Assembly: GCA_021827225.1 (NCBI GenBank)
Contig: JAKAXG010000157.1
Coordinates: 1-8,404 of the forward strand
From: Actinomycetes bacterium
GTDB lineage: Bacteria > Actinomycetota > Acidimicrobiia > Acidimicrobiales > Palsa-688
Direction of reading: 5' to 3'
Length of the DNA stretch: 8,404 bases
In this document: positions 1 to 6,101 of the stretch, one piece after another
Position numbering within the stretch: position 1 is the first letter of the stretch
How the letters are laid out: every line of letters begins with the position of its first letter
The notes under the pieces: generated by a model
Seen by the model: only the letters and a program-made list of their open reading frames with translations
Database searches by the model: none
What the model was told of the DNA's origin: nothing
Translations under genes and position numbers: made by a program

Positions 1-1080
1 GTGCGGGACTCGACCTTCGCCCTGTGGGGTCTCTACACCCTCGGCTTCGACCGGGAGGCGGACGACTTCTTCTACTTCATCGCCGACGCCTGCCGGGACG
101 GGCAGGAGCTGCAGATCATGTACGGCGTCGGCGGGGAGCGGGAGCTGACCGAGCGTTCGCTGACCCACCTGTCGGGCTACGAGGGGGCGTCACCGGTGCG
201 GGTCGGGAACAACGCCTACAACCAGAAGCAGCACGACGTGTGGGGGGCGGTGCTCGACTCGGTGACCCTGCACGCCCGGTCCCGCAGCCGGCTGCAGGAG
301 TCGATGTGGCCGCTGCTGCAGAGCCAGGTGGAGACGGCGGCCGCCCACTGGGAGGAACCGGACCGGGGCATCTGGGAGGTGCGGGGCGAGCCGCAGCACT
401 TCACCAGCAGCAAGTTCATGTGCTGGGTGGCCCTCGACCGGGGCGCCCGCCTGGCCCGCCTCTACGACCAGCCCGAGTACGCGGAAAAATGGCAGGCCCT
501 CGCCGACCAGGTCCACTCCGACATATGCACCCGGGGCGTGGACGAGCGGGGGGTCTTCGTCCAGCACTACGGGTCAACCAGCCTGGACGCCTCGCTGCTG
601 CTGATGCCGCTGCTGCGCTTCCTGCCCCCCGAGGATCCGCGCATCCGGGCGACCGTCCTGGCCATCGCCGACGAGCTGACCGAGGACGGCCTGGTGCTGC
701 GCTACCGCACCGAGGAGACGGCGGACGGGCTGCACGGCGAGGAGGGCACGTTCACCATCTGCTCCTTCTGGCTCGTGTCGGCCCTGGTGGAGATCGGCGA
801 GCTGGACCGGGGCCGGCGGCTGTGCGAGCGGCTGCTGTCGCTGGCCAGCCCGCTCGAGCTCTACGCCGAGGAGCTGGACCCCCGCACCGGCCGCCACCTG
901 GGGAACTTCCCCCAGGCGTTCACCCACCTGGCCCTGGTCAACGCCGTCATGCACGTGATCCGGGCCGAGGACGCCGAGGCGGCGGTGGCGGTCAACGTGC
1001 ACGGGGCGCCGGTCAACATCGCCGTCGCCGGCGGTGGCCACCCCGACGCCGACGAGCCGATCAGCCCGGGGGCGTCATAG
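1..1080 (+). CDS. GH15 glycoside hydrolase (glucoamylase/trehalase-type), 3' part
   Basis: This is the C-terminal 359 or so residues of a glycoside hydrolase family 15 enzyme, which cleaves terminal alpha-glucosidic bonds (oligosaccharides, or trehalose in some actinobacterial members). Seen: the (alpha/alpha)6-barrel signatures RDSTFALWGLYTLGF at residues 2-16, GYEGASPVRVGN at 59-70 followed by QKQHDVWG, GIWEVR at 123-128, SSKFMCWVALDR at 136-147, EEGTFTICSFW at 247-257 and GNFPQAFTHLALVN at 301-314. By family knowledge, E126 (in WEVR) is the probable general acid and E248 (in EEGTF) the general base; both are present. The GTG at base 1 lies inside the conserved (W)xRD motif, so it is an internal valine and the true start is upstream of the window; full members are about 600 residues. 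No signal can be judged. The last 35 residues are a variable tail. The stop overlaps the end of the convergent neighbour. Whether the substrate is maltodextrin or trehalose cannot be told. Confidence 0.93.
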   Translation: MRDSTFALWGLYTLGFDREADDFFYFIADACRDGQELQIMYGVGGERELTERSLTHLSGYEGASPVRVGNNAYNQKQHDVWGAVLDSVTLHARSRSRLQESMWPLLQSQVETAAAHWEEPDRGIWEVRGEPQHFTSSKFMCWVALDRGARLARLYDQPEYAEKWQALADQVHSDICTRGVDERGVFVQHYGSTSLDASLLLMPLLRFLPPEDPRIRATVLAIADELTEDGLVLRYRTEETADGLHGEEGTFTICSFWLVSALVEIGELDRGRRLCERLLSLASPLELYAEELDPRTGRHLGNFPQAFTHLALVNAVMHVIRAEDAEAAVAVNVHGAPVNIAVAGGGHPDADEPISPGAS

Positions 1081-1626
1081 CCAGCTGGAGCGGATACCGG
1101 CGGCGGCCACCTCGTCGGGGGCGACCTGCGGCTCGCGGCCCAGCTCGCCGGCCCGCACCCGTTCCAGCAGCTCCTTGACCGTGGCCGCGATCTGCGGGGC
1201 GGCCGCCGCCATCTGGGCGGCGTCGTCCGGCCCGGCCACGGCCGGGTCCATCTCGGCCCCGGCCAGCAGCCCGGGCAGATCCGTGAGCTGGCGCTCCAGC
1301 CATCCGACGGGGTCCCGGCTCAGGTCCTCGTCGTACTGGCGCCGTCCCGGCTCCCACCCCCGAAAACGCGGATGGTGGTGCGTCCGGTCGTGGCTCCCCG
1401 GCTCACCGGCCACCGTCTCGAGCAGGTCGGCCCGCCACACCGGGCGGTCGATGACGATGGGCTGCGCGGCGTACACCGACCCGCTCAGCGGGGGCCGTTC
1501 CAGCAGGCGCACCTCCAGCCGGACCCCGTGCTCGGCCCCCTCCTGGCCCGGGGCCGGATCCGGGTCCACGAAGTACAGGTCCCCGGCCACCACGCCCACC
1601 TTGTCGAATCCCCACGCGTGCAGCAT
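1075..1626 (-). CDS. Uncharacterised protein with HxxxHHHP motif
   Basis: A 183-residue soluble protein that I cannot assign to a named family. Seen: no signal peptide or membrane segment; a beta-rich N-terminal half beginning with a GDLYFVDPDP segment (15-24) and RLEVRLLERP (36-45); then a striking His cluster, GSHDRTHHHPRFRGWEPGRR at 77-96, giving H79-x3-H83-H84-H85-P; then an acidic, helical C-terminal half (108-165). The His cluster with nearby Asp/Glu could bind a metal, but that is inference. This reading is preferred to the antisense frame because its composition is balanced and its ends fit the neighbours exactly: the ATG faces surE across 36 bases and the TGA overlaps the GH15 stop by 6 bases. 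A GGGAGGA lies 13 bases before the ATG, too far for a good Shine-Dalgarno, while a TAGCTT element lies 6 bases before it, so the message may be leaderless. There is no evidence of function beyond this. Confidence 0.8.
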   Translation of the reverse strand: MLHAWGFDKVGVVAGDLYFVDPDPAPGQEGAEHGVRLEVRLLERPPLSGSVYAAQPIVIDRPVWRADLLETVAGEPGSHDRTHHHPRFRGWEPGRRQYDEDLSRDPVGWLERQLTDLPGLLAGAEMDPAVAGPDDAAQMAAAAPQIAATVKELLERVRAGELGREPQVAPDEVAAAGIRSSWL

Positions 1627-1627
1627 G

Positions 1628-1656
1628 TTCTCAAGCTAGTCCTCCCGTGGTAAGAC
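1628..1656 (+). promoter_or_regulatory. Candidate surE promoter (leaderless)
   Basis: A TTCTCA at 1628-1633 (4 of 6 matches to TTGACA) is followed, after a 17-base spacer, by TAAGAC at 1651-1656, a weak -10. The surE GTG begins 6 bases later, and no Shine-Dalgarno precedes it, which fits a leaderless mRNA. The element shares the same 36 bases as the divergent promoter, so the two genes probably compete for or share control. The match is modest. Confidence 0.3.
1633..1638 (-). promoter_or_regulatory. Candidate -10 element of the HHHP-protein gene (leaderless)
   Basis: Read on the minus strand this is TAGCTT, matching the TAnnnT form of actinobacterial -10 boxes. It ends 6 bases before the ATG at 1626, so transcription would begin at or next to the start codon. 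No clear -35 is seen (GTTCGG at a 17-base spacing). A competing reading is a normal leader using the GGGAGGA at 1640-1646. Confidence 0.35.
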
Positions 1657-1662
1657 CGAACT

Positions 1663-2523
1663 GTGAGCTTCGAGATCCTGGTCACCAACGACGACGGCAT
1701 CGATTCCGAGGGGCTGCTGTGGCTGGCGTCGGCCATGTCCGACCACGGCGAGGTCACCGTGGTCGCCCCCGACCGCGAGTACTCAGGGGCCTCGGCGTCG
1801 CTGGGCGTGCTCAACGAGATCCGCCCGGAGGTGCGCCGGGCCCGGCTCGACGGGGTGGACCGCGCCTGGACGGTCAGCGGCCCGCCGGCGCTGTGCGTCA
1901 TGTTCGCCACCCTCGGGGTGTTCGACCGGACCTTCGACCTGGTGGTGGCCGGGATCAACCCCGGTGTCAACGTCGGCCGCTCGGTGTACCACTCCGGCAC
2001 GGTGGGCGCCGCTCTGACGGCCCGCAGCCGGGGGCTGCCGGGCATCGCGGTGAGCCAGGCCGTGGAGGGCTACGGGATCGAGGGCCAGGGCTGGGACGAG
2101 ATGTTGAAGGGGGTCCACTGGGACTCGGCGGCCCGGGTGGCGTCGGCGGTCACCGCCGGCCTCGCCGGTCAGGGCCTGCTGTCGCCCCTGGTGCTCAACA
2201 TCAACGTCCCCAACATGCCCCTGGCGGAGATGGCCGGCTGGGAGCGCACCACCATCGGCCGGGTCCCGCCCCGGGTGATCGCCGACGCCCGGCTGGAGCC
2301 GCACGAGGGCCACTCCGGCTCGTACAAGGTGGTCATGGAGTGGGGGGACGCGGTGTCGCTGCCGGCGGGCACCGACGGCGGGGCGGTGGAGCGCGACCGG
2401 GTGTCGCTGACCCTTCTGAGCCACCTCTCCGACGTGGACACCGAGCCCGACTCCTCGGCCGAGAAGGCCCTCTACCCGGCTCTGGCCGGGGCGCTGGACG
2501 AGTTGTTCAGCCGGCGGGGCTGA
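1663..2523 (+). CDS. surE: 5'/3'-nucleotidase SurE
   Basis: SurE is a cytoplasmic, divalent-metal-dependent phosphatase that removes phosphate from nucleoside monophosphates and, in characterised members, acts on short polyphosphate; it is tied to stationary-phase survival. Seen: the N-terminal ILVTNDDGIDSEGL block (5-18) with metal ligands D10 and D11, the PDREYSGASAS block (36-46) with ligand S41, VSGPPALCV (71-79), and GINPGVNVG (97-105) leading to YHSGTVGAA (109-117), where N99 is the expected fourth ligand. All four expected ligands are intact. At 286 residues it is at the upper end of the family's usual 250-270, the excess lying in the C-terminal half. GTG 1663 is chosen because it places the metal-binding block at the usual distance from the N-terminus. 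Its 3' end overlaps the end of the opposite-strand MFS gene by 52 bases. The neighbours do not indicate a particular substrate. Confidence 0.97.
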   Translation: MSFEILVTNDDGIDSEGLLWLASAMSDHGEVTVVAPDREYSGASASLGVLNEIRPEVRRARLDGVDRAWTVSGPPALCVMFATLGVFDRTFDLVVAGINPGVNVGRSVYHSGTVGAALTARSRGLPGIAVSQAVEGYGIEGQGWDEMLKGVHWDSAARVASAVTAGLAGQGLLSPLVLNINVPNMPLAEMAGWERTTIGRVPPRVIADARLEPHEGHSGSYKVVMEWGDAVSLPAGTDGGAVERDRVSLTLLSHLSDVDTEPDSSAEKALYPALAGALDELFSRRG

Positions 2524-3686
2524 CCGCTCCACCAGCCGGCCGCCCCGGCCGCCACCAGCACCAGCCCCACCACCATCCCGGTGCCGCCGACGCCGACGGC
2601 GCCGACCAGCAGCCCGCCGAGGGGGATGGCCACCAGGTTGGCCAGGCCGTTGACGGTGCCGGAGGCGGCCATCAGCCGGCCGTGGCTCTCGACGGGTGCC
2701 GAGCGCTGCAGCAGGGTCTGCATGGGGGGCATGAAGAACGCCGTGATCACCCCCCACAGGAACACCCCGACGGCGGCCACCGCCACCAGGCGGGTGCCCA
2801 CGTAGAGGGCGGCGGCCAGGCCCGACGCCAGGGCGGAGGCGGCCAGCATCCGCACCGAGACGATCCGGTCACCGAGGCGGGGCAGGAGGGCGGTGGTGCC
2901 GAGCAGGCCGATGCCGAAGGCGGTCTGCAGGTAGCCGAGGGTGGCGGGGGAGCGGTGCAGCACGTCGCGGACGTAGAGCGGCTCGATCACCATGAACGCC
3001 CCCCACGAGCAGAACACGGCGAGCGACAGCAGGAGGGTGCGCCGGATCTCGCCGACCCGCCAGGCCAGGTGGAAGCCGGCCCCCAGGTCCGACAGGGTGG
3101 GCGGCGGGCGCTCCGCGGACCGCTGCAGCGGCTTCAGGCGGAGCGGGGCCAGGACCACGATGCCGACCACGAAGGTGGCGGCGTCGACGAGGAAGGCGGC
3201 CCGCAGCCCCCACCAGGAGATGGCCGCCGAGGCCACCAGCGGCCCGAAGACGATGGCCGACTGCTCGGTCATGCCCATGAGGGAGTTGGCGGCCAGCAGG
3301 TCCTCGTCGTCGACGATCCGCGGTGGCAGGCTCATCCCGGCGGGCCGGCCGAACGCCTCCACCGTGCCCGCGGCGATGGCCAGTAGCAGCAGGGCCCGGT
3401 AGGTCGTCGAGGCGGCCATGGCCACGGCGGTGACCATCCCGACCAGGTCCGAGGCGATCATCACCACCCGGGGGCCGAAGCGGTCGATGGGCCAGCCGCT
3501 GGCCACGCTGAACACCGCCCCCGGCGCCGTCCAGGCCAGGCCGAGCAGGGCCACCTGGGCGGGGGAGGAATGGAACCGGTAGGCGGCGAAGCCCCACACC
3601 GCGATCAGCGACGCCCACGACCCGATCTGGTTGAGGGCCCCTCCCGCGAACAGGAGGGCCAGGCGGGGCCGGCGCAGCAGGTGCAC
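2472..3686 (-). CDS. MFS exporter, EntS/DHA3 (MFS_3) type
   Basis: A 404-residue, 12-helix-type inner-membrane transporter of the major facilitator superfamily, expected to export a small molecule with proton exchange. Seen: motif A between helices 2 and 3, G64-WPI-D68-R69-F-G71-P-R73; and the block PPRIVDDEDLLAANSL (121-136) followed by a helix ending in FGPL, which is typical of the EntS-like DHA3 branch that includes siderophore and macrolide exporters. A degenerate second motif A, PRLGDRI, is at 269-275. The C-terminus (390-404) is polar and Ser/Ala-rich. The GTG start at 3686 is the only start codon between the upstream TAG at 3735-3737 and the first helix. It lies 48 bases downstream of the anti-sigma gene, has no Shine-Dalgarno, and has TACCGT 7 bases before it, so it may also be transcribed alone. 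The last 52 bases overlap surE on the other strand. The substrate cannot be inferred. Confidence 0.94.
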   Translation of the reverse strand: MHLLRRPRLALLFAGGALNQIGSWASLIAVWGFAAYRFHSSPAQVALLGLAWTAPGAVFSVASGWPIDRFGPRVVMIASDLVGMVTAVAMAASTTYRALLLLAIAAGTVEAFGRPAGMSLPPRIVDDEDLLAANSLMGMTEQSAIVFGPLVASAAISWWGLRAAFLVDAATFVVGIVVLAPLRLKPLQRSAERPPPTLSDLGAGFHLAWRVGEIRRTLLLSLAVFCSWGAFMVIEPLYVRDVLHRSPATLGYLQTAFGIGLLGTTALLPRLGDRIVSVRMLAASALASGLAAALYVGTRLVAVAAVGVFLWGVITAFFMPPMQTLLQRSAPVESHGRLMAASGTVNGLANLVAIPLGGLLVGAVGVGGTGMVVGLVLVAAGAAGWWSGQPRRLNNSSSAPARAG

Positions 3687-3693
3687 CCGGTCG

Positions 3694-3699
3694 ACGGTA
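3694..3699 (-). promoter_or_regulatory. Candidate -10 element of the MFS gene (leaderless)
   Basis: On the minus strand this is TACCGT (TAnnnT), followed by 7 bases and then the GTG at 3686. With no Shine-Dalgarno near the GTG, the layout fits a leaderless transcript starting inside the gap between the anti-sigma and MFS genes. No recognisable -35 is present. A perfect 12-base palindrome (3713-3724, GACCGGCCGGTC) lies just upstream and could be an operator or chance in GC-rich DNA. Confidence 0.3.
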
Positions 3700-3734
3700 C
3701 CGGCTGCCCGCCGACCGGCCGGTCCTTTTTCCCC

Positions 3735-4454
3735 CTAGGAGAGAGCGGTGGCGAGCGAGGCGGAGGCCAGCACCCGGCCCCGGTCGTCGACGACCATCAG
3801 GCTGGACACCTGGGACACGTCGATCGGCGAGCGCCGGGCCCAGTAGCCGCGGCCGTCGGACAGGGCGAACGAGCCCAGCCGGGTGACGGTCCCGTCCACG
3901 CCCACCGTCTCGCACTCCGCCTGCCCGCTGGCGGCCACCCCCACCAGCTGCAGGGCCAGCGCCGGGCGGGTCCCGGAGTAGAAGTCGACGAAGCCGACCG
4001 GCCGGGTGCCGTCGAGCAGCTGGGCGCGGGCCACCGGCGTCGGCGGCCGGGTGGAGGCGGCCTCGATCTCCGGCCCGAAGGTGCTGCCGACCATGAGCAG
4101 GGCGGCGGCGGCCAGCGTGACCATCACCCGCAGGCGGCGCCGGCCGGGGCGGGGCGCGGCGCCGGCGGGCGGCCACGGCTGATGCGCCGGCGGCCACGGC
4201 CGGTCCGGGCCCGCATCCCAGAACGGGGCGTCGGGTGCCGGCCGGGCGGCGCCGCCCCAGTCGGCCCCGTCGAGGTCCAGCAGGGCGGCGGCGGACTCCT
4301 GCATGCCGGTCACCTCGGCCCGGCAGCCGGGGCAGCGCACGATGTGGGCGGCGACCTGAGAGCGCCGGGCCGGCTCCAGGATGTCGAGCGCGAACTGCGG
4401 GGCGGAGTCCAGCACCTCGTCGCAGGTCAGGTCGTGCACGGCACACCCGATCAT
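3735..4454 (-). CDS. Membrane-anchored zinc-finger anti-sigma factor (RskA-like)
   Basis: A 239-residue, single-pass membrane protein that should hold an ECF sigma factor inactive at the membrane. Seen: an N-terminal zinc-binding anti-sigma domain (about 7-60) with the H37-x3-C41-x2-C44 motif and C11 as the likely remaining ligand; a Pro/Trp-rich linker (68-104); an RRRLR stop-transfer patch; one hydrophobic helix (about 108-127); and an extracytoplasmic beta-rich region (128-239) resembling the exported domain of RskA-type factors, including GYWARRSPIDVSQV (193-206). Such proteins normally release sigma after cleavage of the exported domain and the helix. It lies 25 bases after the preceding membrane-protein gene and 48 before the MFS gene. 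Oddly, no sigma factor gene is adjacent on either side. ATG 4454 is used; GTG 4439 (valine 6) is an equally reasonable start and sits behind a good TATGAT. Partner and signal are unknown. Confidence 0.88.
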   Translation of the reverse strand: MIGCAVHDLTCDEVLDSAPQFALDILEPARRSQVAAHIVRCPGCRAEVTGMQESAAALLDLDGADWGGAARPAPDAPFWDAGPDRPWPPAHQPWPPAGAAPRPGRRRLRVMVTLAAAALLMVGSTFGPEIEAASTRPPTPVARAQLLDGTRPVGFVDFYSGTRPALALQLVGVAASGQAECETVGVDGTVTRLGSFALSDGRGYWARRSPIDVSQVSSLMVVDDRGRVLASASLATALS

Positions 4455-4455
4455 A
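4450..4455 (-). promoter_or_regulatory. Possible internal -10 (TATGAT) at the anti-sigma start
   Basis: Read on the minus strand, TATGAT matches the TATAAT consensus at 5 of 6 positions, rare in such GC-rich DNA. It overlaps the ATG at 4454, so it can act only if translation of the anti-sigma gene begins at the GTG at 4439, 10 bases downstream. No -35 is recognisable. If real, it would let the anti-sigma and MFS genes be transcribed independently of the glycosyltransferase genes. Confidence 0.22.
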
Positions 4456-4479
4456 CGGACGGCGCCGGGCCGGGACCGC

Positions 4480-6087
4480 TCAGGTCAGCTCTTTTTCGGG
4501 GCGGGGGGCGCCGGCCACCCGGTCCGGTCCGCACGGAGGGGCGGACCGGCCCAGCACGTCCAGGTGCAGGGTGACCTGTTCCGGCCCGGGCACGTCCAGG
4601 CGGATCCACGACCGGCCGTCGCGGGCCAGGCAGCCGGCTCCCGGCCCGACGGTCCAGTCGGGGCTGTAGCGGATGCGCAGCACCACGGCGCCGGGGGCGG
4701 ACGCGTCGAGGACCACCCGTCCGCCGGCGGCCCGGACCAGGCGGGCCGGTCCGGAGGCGATGCCGGGGCTGCCGGCCACCGAGTACAGGCGCCAGTCGGG
4801 GGAGCGCCAGATGAGCCGCAGGCCCGGCACCCGCCCGGACGCCACCAGCGCCCCCTCCGCCTCGCCGGCCATGTCGAGCGGGGCGGAGGGTAGGGCGACG
4901 AAGCGGACGCCGTTGTCGATCAGCCAGGCGCGGTAGCGGGCGGGGCTGATGGGGCCCTGGTAGAACAGCGGGTTGTCGGCCACGTCCAGCTGGCGCTCCC
5001 AGCCGCGGGCCAGGGGCATGGTGGGGGCCACGTAGGCGGCCTCCCAGTGGTAGGCGGTCGGCACCACCTCGACCCGCCCGGCCGGCCCGCCGGCGCCGTA
5101 GCGGACCAGCGCCCGGTCGAGCGGCGTGTAGAACGCCCGGGTGGTGGACGGGGCGGCCGGGATGTCGGTCAGCGCCCCCCACGCCGGCACCCACTGCGAC
5201 AGGGCCAGGGGCACCGCCACCACCGGCAGCAGGAGCCGGGCCCGGTTCCATGCCAGCCCCACCCCCAGCGGCAGGGCGGCCATGTCCTCTATGCGCCCGA
5301 CGTTGCCCCCGAGGGCGCTCGGCACCGCCTCGGCGAAGGTGGCCGCCGCCATCACCAGCAGCGCCCCCACCCGCAGCGCCGGCAGGTCCCGGCCGGCCAG
5401 GACGGCGATGGCCGCGGCCACGACCATCTCCCAGAAGTAGTCGATGAAGGGGTAGGGCATGGGGCCCTGACCGGGGAAGATCAGGACGCTCACCCCGACC
5501 GGCAGCAGGGCGGCGACGGCGACCCCGGCGCCGGCCGCCGCCCGCCGGGTGAGCACACGGTCGCGCACCGACCGGCCGCCGGGGCCGGCCAGCACCACGG
5601 CCACGGCGGCCAGGGCGGTGAACGCCCCGGTCAGGGGGCTGACCAGGGTGGACCCCAGCGCCAGCACCACGGCCGCCGCCGTCCGCCGCCGGGACAACGC
5701 CCACACCACCCACAGCCCGAACGCCTCCCCGGTGAGGAACGGCATCTGCCCGATGGAGGCCGAGACCACCGTCCCCAGGGCGAAGACGACCGAGGCGACC
5801 GTCCCGCCGGCGCCCAGGCGGGGCCGGACCAGCCGGTCGAACGCCACCGCGGCGGCGGCGGCGGACAGCACGGCCAGGAGGGCCACCCCGAGGGCGGCGC
5901 CGAGCGGCGGGTACAGGACGCTGTAGTCGAGCGTCCAGTGCCCGCCGTACCACGAGAAGTCCCACAGTGACCAGCCGCTCCGGCGGAACTCGTCGACCCG
6001 GTACACCGCCGCCGCCAGGTCCACCCCCCGCCGCCCGGTGACCTCGGTCAGGGCGACGACCAGGGCGGCGAGCAGACCGGCGGCCAC
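4480..6087 (-). CDS. Polytopic membrane protein, GT-C-like, with exported C-terminal domain
   Basis: A 535-residue membrane protein, most likely a glycosyltransferase of the GT-C fold or a relative (YfhO or PTPS-related style), acting on the outer face of the membrane with a polyprenyl-linked sugar. Seen: a first helix at the extreme N-terminus, then a loop with VYRVDEF (28-34) and an aromatic stretch rich in Trp/Tyr ending in YPPL (37-62), a layout typical of the first outer loop of GT-C enzymes, where an acidic pair serves catalysis (here D32/E33). About seven to nine further hydrophobic segments follow up to residue 300. Residues 305-535 are a soluble exported region with RYRAWLIDNGVRFVAL (384-399) and a terminal beta-sandwich-like part containing RYSPDWTV (473-480). 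The GTG start is supported by AGGAG 9 bases upstream, overlapping the stop of the preceding gene. Assignment to an exact family is uncertain; function as a transferase is inference from loop design and neighbour. Confidence 0.8.
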   Translation of the reverse strand: MAAGLLAALVVALTEVTGRRGVDLAAAVYRVDEFRRSGWSLWDFSWYGGHWTLDYSVLYPPLGAALGVALLAVLSAAAAAVAFDRLVRPRLGAGGTVASVVFALGTVVSASIGQMPFLTGEAFGLWVVWALSRRRTAAAVVLALGSTLVSPLTGAFTALAAVAVVLAGPGGRSVRDRVLTRRAAAGAGVAVAALLPVGVSVLIFPGQGPMPYPFIDYFWEMVVAAAIAVLAGRDLPALRVGALLVMAAATFAEAVPSALGGNVGRIEDMAALPLGVGLAWNRARLLLPVVAVPLALSQWVPAWGALTDIPAAPSTTRAFYTPLDRALVRYGAGGPAGRVEVVPTAYHWEAAYVAPTMPLARGWERQLDVADNPLFYQGPISPARYRAWLIDNGVRFVALPSAPLDMAGEAEGALVASGRVPGLRLIWRSPDWRLYSVAGSPGIASGPARLVRAAGGRVVLDASAPGAVVLRIRYSPDWTVGPGAGCLARDGRSWIRLDVPGPEQVTLHLDVLGRSAPPCGPDRVAGAPRPEKELT

Positions 6088-6096
6088 CTGCCCCCG

Positions 6097-6101
6097 CTCC
6101 T
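6097..6101 (-). promoter_or_regulatory. Ribosome binding site overlapping the upstream stop codon
   Basis: AGGAG on the minus strand lies 9 bases before the GTG at 6087 and shares bases with the TAG (6100-6102) that ends the upstream glycosyltransferase gene. It fixes the start of the downstream gene and implies translational coupling, so the two membrane proteins are probably made in step. It is the clearest Shine-Dalgarno in the window. Confidence 0.75.

Noticed and set aside
1034..1639. A 201-codon + strand frame opposite the HHHP gene
   Set aside because: Ser/Arg/Thr-rich low-complexity translation, and it would overlap both the GH15 gene end and the surE promoter; the minus-strand frame fits the neighbours better.
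1647..3386. A 579-codon open frame on the + strand across surE and the MFS gene
   Set aside because: Its translation is Gly/Arg/His/Gln-rich with no domain; it is an out-of-phase shadow of two genes with clear family motifs, produced by high GC and few stop codons.
3713..3730. Hairpin plus T5 read as a + strand intrinsic terminator
   Set aside because: The stem is only four base pairs around a GGCC loop, and no + strand gene ends here; on the minus strand the A run precedes the hairpin, so it cannot terminate the operon.
5846..5865. GCG-repeat tract within the second membrane protein
   Set aside because: It simply encodes the run of alanines in a membrane helix (residues 75-80) and is not a distinct repeat element.
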